The notes: generated from the letters alone by a model not told the origin. Positions 14,690 through 21,954 are shown, numbered from the stretch's first letter. The stretch: 24,261 bases of DNA from UBA1368 sp964563125 (GCA_964563125.1 CAZLVY010000032.1:1-24261); one strand, 5' to 3'. Made by a program: numbers and translations.

Positions 14690-15697
14690 ATGCCAGATAT
14701 TAATATTTTAGGAATAGAGACTTCTTGTGATGAAACTGCTGCGGCTATTGTTAAAAATGGCCGTCATATACTGTCTAATGTGGTCAACTCTCAAATTGCC
14801 ATCCATCAGAAATTTGGCGGAGTAGTACCGGAAATTGCTTCCCGCAAGCATATTGAAAACATTAGCCTGGTTGTCGATGCAGCATTTAAACAGGCTGATT
14901 TAACCTATAAAGATATAGATGCAGTAGCCATTACTAATGCACCAGGACTGGTAGGAGCACTGCTGGTCGGCTTATCATTTGCCAAAGGCTTTGCCTACTC
15001 TCTGGGTAAACCGCTCATAGCAGTAAACCATTTACATGGACATATTTATGCTAATTTTTTAGAGCACCATGACATTGAATTCCCGGCTATTTGTCTTATC
15101 GTTTCCGGCGGGCATACCAGTATACTTTATATGGAGGAAGCCGGACAATATGAAGTATTAGGCTCCACCATTGATGATGCTGCCGGAGAAGCTTTTGATA
15201 AAGTGGCACGGTTTTTAGGTTTAGGCTATCCGGGAGGCCCTGCTATTCAAAAAGCTGCCGCAGATGGTCAAGCTGGAAAATATATTTTGCCGCGGGTGTT
15301 TTTAAATAGAAAAGATTTGGATTTTAGTTTTAGCGGACTGAAAACGGCAGCTATGAACCTGTGGAAAAAAAATAGTCATGAACCTAATATAACCAATGAT
15401 CTGGCCGCAGAATTTCAGACAACCCTGGTGGAAATTTTAGCCACCAAAACCATACGCGCAGCACAGGAAACTGGTGCCAAAACAATTCTCTTGGCCGGGG
15501 GAGTTGCGGCTAACAGCGCTCTGCGAAATTTGGTGAAAAAAGAAGGACAGGCATCAGGCTTAAAAGTTTATTATCCAACAGTATTATTATGTACTGACAA
15601 TGCGGCTATGATTGCTGGTAATGCTTACTTCCAGTATAATAAAGGTGACTTTGCACCGCTTAATCTGAATGCTTATGCAAGCCTTTCGTCCTTGTGA
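14690..15697 (+). CDS. tsaD: tRNA N6-adenosine threonylcarbamoyltransferase TsaD
   Basis: The 335-residue protein has every TsaD landmark: ILGIETSCDETAAAIV at the start, GGVVPEIASRKH, TNAPGLVGALLVGLSFAK, the metal-binding H114-L-H-G-H118, LIVSGGHTSI, GEAFDKVARFLGLGYPGGP, FSFSGLKTA, and AGGVAANSALR. TsaD (Gcp/YgjD) transfers the threonylcarbamoyl group to A37 of tRNA. GGTGAG lies 4 bp before the ATG. It is the last gene of the t6A cluster. The DnaA-box-like cluster begins 8 bp after its stop. Confidence 0.97.
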   Translation: MPDINILGIETSCDETAAAIVKNGRHILSNVVNSQIAIHQKFGGVVPEIASRKHIENISLVVDAAFKQADLTYKDIDAVAITNAPGLVGALLVGLSFAKGFAYSLGKPLIAVNHLHGHIYANFLEHHDIEFPAICLIVSGGHTSILYMEEAGQYEVLGSTIDDAAGEAFDKVARFLGLGYPGGPAIQKAAADGQAGKYILPRVFLNRKDLDFSFSGLKTAAMNLWKKNSHEPNITNDLAAEFQTTLVEILATKTIRAAQETGAKTILLAGGVAANSALRNLVKKEGQASGLKVYYPTVLLCTDNAAMIAGNAYFQYNKGDFAPLNLNAYASLSSL

Positions 15698-15705
15698 AAA
15701 ATGCC

Positions 15706-15830
15706 TGTGGATAATGTGCATAACTCTGTTGATAATTAATAAATAGGCATTCGTAAATCTTTAATATAGTCCTGGTTTATTTCGACAAATGTTTAGTTGC
15801 CTTTATGTGGTCAGTTTATCTTGTGGATAA
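15706..15830 (+). promoter_or_regulatory. Cluster of four DnaA-box-like 9-mers between tsaD and lgt
   Basis: Written as the complement of TTATNCACA: TGTGGATAA (15706-15714), TGTGCATAA (15715-15723, directly adjacent), TGTTGATAA (15727-15735, one mismatch) and TGTGGATAA (15822-15830). Two are exact TTATCCACA boxes and a third fits TTATNCACA. All face the same way. The 156-bp gap has no gene. DnaA-box clusters outside oriC titrate DnaA and modulate initiation in Bacillus subtilis, one of them, as I recall, beside gcp (tsaD). No AT-rich unwinding region is obvious, so an origin is unlikely. Confidence 0.65.
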
Positions 15831-15853
15831 CCCAAGAAGCAAGGAGTGGTATA

Positions 15854-16606
15854 GTGTATCCGACTTTATTTGAAATAGGCCCAATATCTGTAAATTCATG
15901 GGGTTTCATGTTAGCTCTTGCCGTAATTATATCTATATTCGGCGTAGGACGCCTTTTTGAACGTGAAGGCTATGATAAGGAAATGGTCCTGGACATGATT
16001 CTGATAATGGTAATAGCGGGAGTTATAGGTTCACGTCTGGCCTATGTTTTAATCTATGACTGGCAGGCTTTCTTAAGTAATCCTTTAATATTATTCGGTC
16101 TGCAGGATGGTGGTATTGCCGGATTAATATGGTATGGCGGTTTGATCGGCGGATTTATTCCGTTTGCTATTTATGTTTGGAAGAAAAAGCTTAACTTCTG
16201 GCAACTGCTGGATATGTTTGCCCCTTATGTAGCGTTAAGCTACGCATTGGTCAGAATCGGATGCTTTCTTGCCGGATGCTGTTATGGAGAAGTTACCTCC
16301 TGCGCTCTGGGAGTAGTTTTCCCGGACTTAGATTCCCTGACCCGTCACCCTACGCAGCTTTATAGTTCACTTATTAATTTTATATTATTTGCTTTCTTGC
16401 TCTGGTATTATCCGCGGCGCCGTTTTATGGGAGAAATTTTTATTCTCTATATTGGCGGTTATGCTGTTTACAGGTTTTTAATAGAATTCTTCCGGGAGAG
16501 CCTGATTTACAGTGGGCCTTTTACTTTGGGACAGGTTTATACCGCCGGGCTTTTTGTTATTGCTGTGGTCCTTTATCTGTGGAGAAGAAAAGCTGGTAAA
16601 AAATAA
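15854..16606 (+). CDS. lgt: Prolipoprotein diacylglyceryl transferase
   Basis: The 250-residue membrane protein has about seven hydrophobic segments and the Lgt landmarks: LFEIGPISVNSWGFML at the start, GGIAGLIWYGGLIGG, YALVRIGCFLAGCCYGE, HPTQLYSSL and GGYAVYRFLIEFFRE. Lgt moves a diacylglyceryl group from phosphatidylglycerol to the lipobox cysteine of prolipoproteins. An upstream frame starts at 15797, but AAGGAG (15841-15846) lies 7 bp from the GTG at 15854 and the protein then begins like its family. One DnaA-box-like 9-mer lies 11 bp upstream of the ribosome-binding site. Followed by 5-formyl-THF cyclo-ligase after 23 bp. Confidence 0.95.
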   Translation: MYPTLFEIGPISVNSWGFMLALAVIISIFGVGRLFEREGYDKEMVLDMILIMVIAGVIGSRLAYVLIYDWQAFLSNPLILFGLQDGGIAGLIWYGGLIGGFIPFAIYVWKKKLNFWQLLDMFAPYVALSYALVRIGCFLAGCCYGEVTSCALGVVFPDLDSLTRHPTQLYSSLINFILFAFLLWYYPRRRFMGEIFILYIGGYAVYRFLIEFFRESLIYSGPFTLGQVYTAGLFVIAVVLYLWRRKAGKK

Positions 16607-16629
16607 AAGTAGAGAACGGTAGCGCACTT

Positions 16630-17217
16630 ATGAATATTTATAATGAAGAGGCAATGAGAAAGATTTTGCGGCAAATTATGCTAACCGCCAGAGGTGAGCT
16701 CTTACCCGATCAGATTCAGGAGTGGAGCGGCAGTTTAATCTCCAAACTGGCGGCATTTCCCCAGATGATCAGGGCGCAAAATATTATGTGCTTTTTAAGT
16801 ATCAAAAATGAAGTCGATTTGCGCCCTTTCATATATGAGGCACAGCAGGATGGAAAGAAGATATTAATACCCAGAGTAGAAACAAAAAATCTAATGGTAG
16901 CTGCCGAGTATCAGCCAAGTAAAACCACCCGTGGGCCTTTTGATATAACAGAACCTGTGGGTGAATCCTTTGACCCACAGCAAATTGACGTAGTCCTGGT
17001 ACCGGGGTTAGTCTTTGATTATAATGGTTACCGTTTAGGTTATGGCGGTGGTTATTATGATCGCTTTTTACCTTTGCTGAGACCGGATGCTTTTATTTGC
17101 GGTGTCTGTTATGACTTTCAGATAGTGGAAACCGTTTTTCCCCACGCAGAAGATATTGCGGTTGACTGGATTGTTACGGAAAAATCCGAAGTAGTTGTTA
17201 ATTGGGAGCAGTTTTAA
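16630..17217 (+). CDS. 5-formyltetrahydrofolate cyclo-ligase
   Basis: The 195-residue protein carries the family signature VPGLVFDYNGYRLGYGGGYYDRFL at about residues 125-148 (G133-Y-R-L-G-Y-G-G-G-Y-Y-D). It uses ATP to convert 5-formyl-THF to 5,10-methenyl-THF, recycling a stable folate. The N-terminal half has the usual LISKLAAFPQM and IMCFLSIKNEVDLRPFI. The ribosome-binding site before the ATG is weak; another ATG eight codons later is possible. It lies 23 bp after lgt and is followed at once by a bidirectional terminator. Confidence 0.93.
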   Translation: MNIYNEEAMRKILRQIMLTARGELLPDQIQEWSGSLISKLAAFPQMIRAQNIMCFLSIKNEVDLRPFIYEAQQDGKKILIPRVETKNLMVAAEYQPSKTTRGPFDITEPVGESFDPQQIDVVLVPGLVFDYNGYRLGYGGGYYDRFLPLLRPDAFICGVCYDFQIVETVFPHAEDIAVDWIVTEKSEVVVNWEQF

Positions 17218-17222
17218 ATATT

Positions 17223-17254
17223 GAAAAAGCGGGTCTCGACGAGACCCGCTTTTG
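17223..17254. terminator. Bidirectional terminator between the cyclo-ligase and slipin genes
   Basis: AAAAGCGGGTCTCG pairs with CGAGACCCGCTTTT almost without a loop. A-rich sequence on the left and T-rich on the right let it work for both converging genes. Confidence 0.85.
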
Positions 17255-17270
17255 AATTTAAGGCTATAAT

Positions 17271-18212
17271 TTATTTATCAGTTTTTTCAGCAGTATTGCC
17301 CATTTCTTTTAAAGCGGCAAATACTCCGCCTAATCCGGCTAAATCACTGGGGATAATTAATTTGGTTGCCTGCCCGTCACCCAGATCCCTTAAAGTTTCC
17401 AAAGATTTTAAGGCCAGTACTTTATCATCTGCCTGGGCATCTTTAATCATGACTAAGCTGTCAGCAAAAGCCCGCTGCACACTTAAAATCGCCTGAGCCT
17501 CACCTTCGGCTTCCAATATCTGTGCCTGCCGGTGCCCTTCAGCTTCCAGAATAGCTGATAATTTAACGGCTTCAGCATTCAAAATCTGAGACTGCCTGGC
17601 TCCTTCGGCATCAAGAATTGCAGCTGTTTTCTGTCCTTCGGCCCGCAAAATAGCTTCGCGTTTTTCTCTCTCGGCCCGCATCTGTTTTTCCATAGCAGTT
17701 TGAATATCCTGGGGCGGCAGTATATTTTTCAGCTCAACCCGGTTAACCTTAATACCCCACTTATCAGTGGCTTCGTCTAATATAACCCTTAATTTGGTAT
17801 TTACTAAATCTCTGGAGGTCAGGGTCTGGTCAAGTTCTAAATCGCCCACAATGTTTCTTAAGGTAGTAGCCGATAAGTTTTCAATCGCTACAATAGCGTT
17901 GGAAATTTCATAGGAATATTTAAAAGGATCAGTTACCTGATAGTAAATGACGGTATCAATCATCATAGTTACATTATCTTTGGTAATGACCGGCTGGGGC
18001 GGAAAATCCATTACCTGCTCCCGTAAATCAATAACCATACGGAAGCTATCGATGAAGGGAATGATAACATTTATACCCTTTTCAGCAATTTTATGAAATT
18101 TACCTAACCGTTCTACCACACCTACTGTTGCCTGACGAATAATCTTGATGGAAGAAAAAGCGACTATTATTACGAAAAACACCAATAGTACATTAACAAT
18201 TACACCAAACAT
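17271..18212 (-). CDS. Slipin / SPFH (stomatin-like) membrane protein
   Basis: The 313-residue protein has an N-terminal membrane segment (about 3-23) followed by the SPFH domain (about 25-180; QATVGVVERLGKFHKIAEKG, DLREQVMDFPPQPVITKDNV, LRNIVGDLELDQTLTSRD). Residues about 190-270 are a coiled coil with repeated ILxAEGxRQAQ units. The C-terminus is GLGGVFAALKEM. Such proteins (QmcA/paraslipin type) assemble in membrane microdomains and scaffold proteases or lipids. It is 28 bp downstream of nfeD on the same strand; that pair is a classic operon. GGAGAG stands before its ATG. Confidence 0.93.
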   Translation of the reverse strand: MFGVIVNVLLVFFVIIVAFSSIKIIRQATVGVVERLGKFHKIAEKGINVIIPFIDSFRMVIDLREQVMDFPPQPVITKDNVTMMIDTVIYYQVTDPFKYSYEISNAIVAIENLSATTLRNIVGDLELDQTLTSRDLVNTKLRVILDEATDKWGIKVNRVELKNILPPQDIQTAMEKQMRAEREKREAILRAEGQKTAAILDAEGARQSQILNAEAVKLSAILEAEGHRQAQILEAEGEAQAILSVQRAFADSLVMIKDAQADDKVLALKSLETLRDLGDGQATKLIIPSDLAGLGGVFAALKEMGNTAEKTDK

Positions 18213-18240
18213 AATTAAACTCTCCTTTCAAATTTAAAAA

Positions 18241-18666
18241 CTAACGAGCTTTTTTGACTATTAACTTTACTCCCTCAATTGCCACTACCTCAACTAAAGT
18301 AGCAGCTTCAATTTCCTCGGAGGATATTGCCGTCCAGATTTCACCGTTTAATTTAACCTGTCCAAACTGCAAAGGTATAATCTTTTCAATACTAATACCT
18401 TTTTGCCCTATTAAAGATTGCACATTACTGGCAGTATCATTAGATTTAATTAATTTAATAACTAATGGACGGGTGAAGATGACCAGTAAAATCGTTAAAA
18501 AGGCAAAAACTAGCAGTTGGGTTTCAATTTGCGGAAACCAGTTAATACTAATTCCCAGTGCGACTATCAGAGCTGATATTGCCAGGTACAGAAACCAAAA
18601 ACCTACGGTAAAAATTTCAATGGCGCCACAAACCAAGGCAACTATAATCCATGTCATTGCGGTCAT
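18241..18666 (-). CDS. nfeD: NfeD-like membrane protein with OB fold
   Basis: The 141-residue protein has about three hydrophobic segments in residues 3-80 (TWIIVALVCGAIEIFTVGFW and following) and a soluble OB-fold domain from about 85 to 138 (SLIGQKGISIEKI, GQVKLNGEIWTAIS, VEVVAIEGVKLIVKK). This is the short NfeD form lacking the ClpP-like protease domain. NfeD proteins pair with slipins in membrane domains; the two genes are adjacent here in the expected order. AGAGGAGAAAG lies before the ATG. The promoter must lie in 18667-18758, where I see only a weak TATGAT on the minus strand. Confidence 0.93.
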   Translation of the reverse strand: MTAMTWIIVALVCGAIEIFTVGFWFLYLAISALIVALGISINWFPQIETQLLVFAFLTILLVIFTRPLVIKLIKSNDTASNVQSLIGQKGISIEKIIPLQFGQVKLNGEIWTAISSEEIEAATLVEVVAIEGVKLIVKKAR

Positions 18667-18758
18667 TGGCTTTCTCCTCTCCTAAGTAAAATAAAACGCC
18701 TAGTTAATATCATAGCATATGTACTTAACTATGTACTACAGCACAGTTGTGTGAAATC

Positions 18759-18984
18759 AGAGCGGGAAAAAGTGGAAAAGAGTGGCAAGTCGATTATGTG
18801 GCAAGTCGATTATNNNNNNNNNNNNNNNNNNNNNNNNNNNNNNNNNNNNNNNNNNNNNNNNNNNNNNNNNNNNNNNNNNNNNNNNNNNNNNNNNNNNNNN
18901 NNNNNNNNNNNNNAGAGCGGGAAAAAGTGGAAAAGAGTGGCAAGTCGATTATGTGGCAAGTCGATTATGTGGCAAGTCGATTAT
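18759..18984 (+). repeat. Tandem repeats flanking the assembly gap (16-bp unit GTGGCAAGTCGATTAT inside a 55-bp unit)
   Basis: A 55-bp block starting AGAGCGGGAAAAAGTGG occurs at 18759-18813 and again, identical, at 18914-18968. Each block ends in two copies of GTGGCAAGTCGATTAT (the first preceded by AGAGTGG context); a third copy follows at 18969-18984. Between the blocks are 100 Ns. The true copy number is unknown. The last unit ends on the first base of the predicted -35 of the Moco promoter. Confidence 0.9.
18814..18913. other. Assembly gap (100 Ns)
   Basis: Exactly 100 Ns, the conventional size for a gap of unknown length. Identical repeat sequence on both sides explains why the assembly broke. 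Reading frames drawn across it are meaningless. Confidence 0.99.
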
Positions 18985-19012
18985 TGTAAAAATTATGCTG
19001 ATAATATATAAT
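18984..19012 (+). promoter_or_regulatory. Sigma-A-type promoter of the Moco operon
   Basis: TTGTAA (18984-18989) and a perfect TATAAT (19007-19012) are 17 bp apart. Transcription would begin near 19019, a few bases before the riboswitch P1 stem at 19027. Confidence 0.75.
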
Positions 19013-19026
19013 AGACAATAATAAGA

Positions 19027-19119
19027 ACTCCGATTTAGCCATGCCTAAAGCATAAGCTAAGGATGGCTAAACGATAGGGTATAAGGGGAAACCTTTATGC
19101 CTCCCATATGGAAAGGAGT
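19027..19119 (+). ncRNA. Moco (molybdenum cofactor) riboswitch aptamer
   Basis: The RNA folds as P1 ACTCC (19027-19031) with GGAGT (19115-19119); P2 TTAGCCAT (19035-19042) with ATGGCTAA (19063-19070), enclosing a receptor-like CCTAAAGC/GCTAAGG helix; and a stem AGGGTATAAGG / CCTTTATGCCT capped by a GGAA-type loop. The 3' block GCCTCCCATATGGAAAGGAG is the conserved signature of the MOCO RNA motif. It lies 75 bp before the first gene of a moaA-moaC-mog operon, which is where such riboswitches occur. A tungsten-cofactor variant is possible. Confidence 0.88.
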
Positions 19120-19173
19120 ATGTAAATAGGCATGCATTTTATTACACTCCTTTCAGGGGGTGTTTATTTTTTT
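19111..19173 (+). terminator. Riboswitch expression platform: antiterminator versus terminator
   Basis: Antiterminator: GAAAGGAGT (19111-19119) pairs perfectly with ACTCCTTTC (19146-19154). Terminator: ACACTCC (19144-19150) pairs with GGGGTGT (19157-19163) and is followed by TTATTTTTTT. The antiterminator needs the 3' strand of aptamer P1, so ligand binding should free ACTCC to form the terminator: an OFF switch acting on transcription. Confidence 0.75.
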
Positions 19174-19193
19174 AAGGGAGGGAGAAATTGTTT

Positions 19194-19367
19194 ATGAATA
19201 AGGAAGATGTTTTAAAAAAAATGCAGGAAGCTGCACCAAATGGCAAGTTAAGCTGCGCCGAAGCCCGGGAAATTATGCAGGAATTTAATGTGCCTCATGG
19301 TCAGATGGGAGACCTTTGTGATGAGGTGGGAATAAAAATATATGGTTGTGAATTGGGCTGCTTTTAA
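19194..19367 (+). CDS. 57-aa cysteine-containing small protein, first gene under the Moco riboswitch
   Basis: The protein starts MNKEDVLKKMQEAAPNGK and ends with IYGCELGCF. It is helical in appearance, has one cysteine in LSCAEAREI and one in GDLCDEVG, and a C-terminal C-x3-C-F motif. GGGAGGGAG (19176-19184) stands 9 bp before the ATG; an in-frame TTG two codons earlier is too close. I recall similar short proteins with a C-terminal CxLGCF near molybdoenzyme genes in other anaerobic Firmicutes, but cannot verify it here. The four cysteines suggest a metal, cluster or thiol role. The moaA start is 43 bp downstream. Confidence 0.8.
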   Translation: MNKEDVLKKMQEAAPNGKLSCAEAREIMQEFNVPHGQMGDLCDEVGIKIYGCELGCF

Positions 19368-19410
19368 AAAGGACAAGTTAAAGTAATGGTACGCGGGGAA
19401 GAGGGTAATT

Positions 19411-20391
19411 ATGACCGATAAATTAGGCAGAGATATAAATTATTTGCGTATTTCCATAACTGATCGTTGTAATTTGCGATGCCGGTACTGTATGCCTGAA
19501 GAAGGTATTGATAATAAATTAGACCATAAAGGAATATTAAGTTTGGAGGAATATGCGCGTATAGTTAAAGTAGCAGCCCGGGCAGGTATTCGGAAAGTCC
19601 GATTGACCGGGGGAGAGCCTCTGGTGCGGAAGAATATTGTGCGGTTAATTCACTATATAGCAGAAATCCCTCAAATTGATGATATTTCAGTTACCAGCAA
19701 TGGAATTTTATTCCCCCAAATGGCTGATGAATTAAAAGCTGCCGGGCTTAATCGTATAAATTTCAGCCTGGACAGTTTAAATGAGGACAAATTTAGATAT
19801 ATTACCCGTCAGGGAAGCATAACCCAGGTTAAGAGGGCTATTTTTAAAGCATTGGAATTGGGACTGAACCCGGTCAAAATAAATACTGTTGTAATCAAAG
19901 GCTTTAATGATGATGAAATTTTAGATTTTGCAAAGCTTGCCCACGATTTTCCTTTGCATATACGATTTATAGAGTTTATGCCAATTGGAGATTTACTCTT
20001 TTGGAAAAAAGAGCGTTTGATGAATGCCGATGCTATTAAGGATATTATAGAAAAACAATACGTTCTTAGTACAACTGACAATGTACAGGGTAATGGCCCG
20101 GCCAGATACTATAGAACTGAAGGCGGCACAGGCTCTATTGGTTTTATAAGCCCCATGAGCAATCATTTCTGTCCGCAGTGTAATCGCATCCGTATGACGG
20201 CTGATGGTATGCTGCGCGGATGTTTGTATGAAAAAAAAGAAATTGATTTAAGGCCGGCATTGTTAAATAGTGGTGATGAAGAAATATTAAAGTTGATTTT
20301 AAAGACCATTAATGATAAGCCTGCCAGACATCATATGAACGATGGCTGGGGTACAGAGAATGAGCGTAAAATGTACCAAATAGGAGGCTAA
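19411..20391 (+). CDS. moaA: GTP 3',8-cyclase MoaA
   Basis: The 326-residue radical SAM enzyme makes 3',8-cyclo-GTP, the first step to molybdopterin. The N-terminal cluster motif is C20-x3-C24-x2-C27 (TDRCNLRCRYCMPEEG). KVRLTGGEPLVR binds SAM. The second cluster is held by C254-x2-C257 and C271 (FCPQCNRIRMTADGMLRGCLY). The protein ends in MYQIGG, keeping the C-terminal double glycine needed for catalysis. GAAGAGGG lies before the ATG. It is followed one base later by moaC. Confidence 0.97.
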   Translation: MTDKLGRDINYLRISITDRCNLRCRYCMPEEGIDNKLDHKGILSLEEYARIVKVAARAGIRKVRLTGGEPLVRKNIVRLIHYIAEIPQIDDISVTSNGILFPQMADELKAAGLNRINFSLDSLNEDKFRYITRQGSITQVKRAIFKALELGLNPVKINTVVIKGFNDDEILDFAKLAHDFPLHIRFIEFMPIGDLLFWKKERLMNADAIKDIIEKQYVLSTTDNVQGNGPARYYRTEGGTGSIGFISPMSNHFCPQCNRIRMTADGMLRGCLYEKKEIDLRPALLNSGDEEILKLILKTINDKPARHHMNDGWGTENERKMYQIGG

Positions 20392-20392
20392 G

Positions 20393-20875
20393 ATGGACTT
20401 CACACATATAAATGAGCAGGGGCGGGCCCGAATGGTAGATGTCAGTAATAAAGATGATACTGAGCGTGTAGCAGTTGCACAGGCAGTTGTGCTTATGTTG
20501 CCGACAACTCTGGAATTGATAAAAACCGGAGGTATGAAAAAAGGAAATGTATTATCTGTAGCACAGGTCGCAGGAATAATGGCAGCCAAGAAGACTGCCG
20601 AACTGGTACCCATGTGTCATCCTCTGATGATAACATCAGTAGATATTAATTTTGACTTTGACGATAAAAATGGCCAAATTATAATAATTGCTACTGTCAA
20701 AACAACGGGTAAAACAGGTGTGGAAATGGAAGCTATTACAGCTGCTTCAGTTGCTGCCATAACCATTTATGATATGGTCAAAGCAGTTGACCGGTGGATG
20801 GTTATCAAAGAAATTAAGCTGATGGAAAAAGATGGCGGCAAAAGCGGCCATATTTTAAGAAGTGGGTGTGAATAA
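20393..20875 (+). CDS. moaC: Cyclic pyranopterin monophosphate synthase MoaC
   Basis: The 160-residue protein has MoaC's conserved segments: VDVSNKD-type MVDVSNKDDTERVAVA near the start, PMCHPLMITSVDINF in the middle, and TGVEMEAITAASVAAITIYDMVKAVD with the final KSGG-like DGGKSGH. It turns 3',8-cyclo-GTP into cyclic pyranopterin monophosphate and acts as a hexamer. GGAGG within the end of moaA lies before the ATG. Its stop overlaps the MOSC gene by one base (TAATG). Confidence 0.96.
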   Translation: MDFTHINEQGRARMVDVSNKDDTERVAVAQAVVLMLPTTLELIKTGGMKKGNVLSVAQVAGIMAAKKTAELVPMCHPLMITSVDINFDFDDKNGQIIIIATVKTTGKTGVEMEAITAASVAAITIYDMVKAVDRWMVIKEIKLMEKDGGKSGHILRSGCE

Positions 20876-21312
20876 TGAGCCAAGGCAAATTATATTCAAT
20901 ATGTATCAGTCCTGAACGCGGCCAGCTTAAAACTGAAGTGGAGCAGGCTAGAGTTATCGATAACTTTGGTATTGAAAATGACGGTCATGCAGGAGATTGG
21001 CACCGGCAGATTACCTGCCTGAGTTACGAAAGTATGCAAAAAATAAAGGCAGAAAAAGATCTTGATATTGGCCCGGGCAGTTTTGCCGAAAACTTGCTGA
21101 TTGAGGGGCTTGACTTAGTTGCAATTGGAGCTGGAGGTCAGCTTAAAATAGGTAGTGATGTAGTTTTGCGGGTATCGCAGATTGGCAAAGAGGACCATCC
21201 CAGTGTGGTAACCAGAAAATATGGCGTGTCCCTTCTGCCCTATGAAGGATTGTTTTGTAAAGTAATAATCGGGGGCCTGATTAAAAAAGGCGACCCGGTA
21301 GAGGTGTTATAA
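20875..21312 (+). CDS. MOSC domain protein
   Basis: The 145-residue protein is a stand-alone MOSC domain, the beta-barrel found in Moco sulfurase C-terminal parts and YiiM. It has GIENDGHAGDWHRQITCLS, PGSFAENLLIEG and IGSDVVLRVSQIGKE. In family members I know, the next residues are GKECH followed by a second cysteine near a G-x-C turn; here they read GKEDHPSVV and YGVSLLPYEGLF, so both cysteines are replaced (one C remains in LFCKVI). Such small MOSC proteins sit in Moco operons of many anaerobes and may handle sulfur or bind the cofactor; the function is not established. Confidence 0.88.
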   Translation: MSQGKLYSICISPERGQLKTEVEQARVIDNFGIENDGHAGDWHRQITCLSYESMQKIKAEKDLDIGPGSFAENLLIEGLDLVAIGAGGQLKIGSDVVLRVSQIGKEDHPSVVTRKYGVSLLPYEGLFCKVIIGGLIKKGDPVEVL

Positions 21313-21313
21313 A

Positions 21314-21802
21314 ATGTTTAAAACCGGAATTCTTATCATGAGTGATAAAGGTGCCCGCGGTGAAAGAGAAGACTTAAGCGGGTCACAGATTCGAGCCTTG
21401 CTGGGAGCAAACTATAGTATTGATTACTATAAAATAATTCCGGATGAAAAACACCTGATAAAAGAGGAACTTATTTTCTTATGTGACGAACTAAAACTCG
21501 ATGTGATATTTACATCCGGGGGCACCGGCTTTTCACAGCGGGATGTAACACCAGATGCTACCCTGGAAGTGATTGAAAAAATAACTCCCGGCATACCGGA
21601 AGCCATTCGTTATTATGGACTGCAAAAAACACCCAAGGCTATGCTCTCTCGTGCTGTGGCAGGAATTAGAGGAATCACTCTGATTGTTAACTTACCTGGC
21701 AGTGTAAAAGGGGTACGGGAATCGCTGGAGGCTATTCTTCCTGCCTTAGACCACGGTTTGGAAATTATCATCGGTTCTGCCGGAGAATGTGGGCAAGGAT
21801 AA
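21314..21802 (+). CDS. mog: Molybdopterin adenylyltransferase-like protein MoaB/Mog
   Basis: The 162-residue protein is the MogA/MoaB fold. LIMSDKGARGEREDLSG opens it, FTSGGTGFSQRDVTPDAT (about 66-83) binds molybdopterin, and LIVNLPGSVKGVRESLEAILPALDHGL is the nucleotide-side segment. It would adenylate molybdopterin before metal insertion; in organisms with both paralogues MoaB may do other work. Its start follows the MOSC stop by one base. It is the last gene of the Moco operon; moaD, moaE and moeA are not in the window. Confidence 0.93.
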   Translation: MFKTGILIMSDKGARGEREDLSGSQIRALLGANYSIDYYKIIPDEKHLIKEELIFLCDELKLDVIFTSGGTGFSQRDVTPDATLEVIEKITPGIPEAIRYYGLQKTPKAMLSRAVAGIRGITLIVNLPGSVKGVRESLEAILPALDHGLEIIIGSAGECGQG

Positions 21803-21913
21803 TAATATTAATAGGTTTTTTCAAGAAATAGCGTTATTAAGAGGTATAAAAAGAAAAATGCAGGTGCATACTATAAAACAAAAATAACGGGCAAATTTGA
21901 CAGGTATTGTGAT

Positions 21914-21942
21914 TTGAATACTTGCTAAATGTTGCCTAATAT
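21914..21942 (+). promoter_or_regulatory. Candidate groE promoter
   Basis: TTGAAT (21914-21919) and TAATAT (21937-21942) are 17 bp apart, immediately before CIRCE, so that the operator would sit at the transcription start as in other Firmicutes. An exact TTGACA (21897-21902) further upstream has no good -10 at 16-18 bp. Confidence 0.5.
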
Positions 21943-21954
21943 TATTATTAGCTA

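Noticed and set aside
15698..15853. Chromosomal origin of replication
   Set aside because: DnaA boxes are present, but there is no dnaA or dnaN nearby and no clear AT-rich unwinding element; a DnaA-binding cluster fits better.
18759..18984. CRISPR array
   Set aside because: The 16-bp units are head to tail without unique spacers, and no cas genes are near.
18747..19021. Open frames of about 80 codons across the N gap
   Set aside because: They are artefacts of translating Ns and a 16-bp repeat that shifts frame; no protein is supported.
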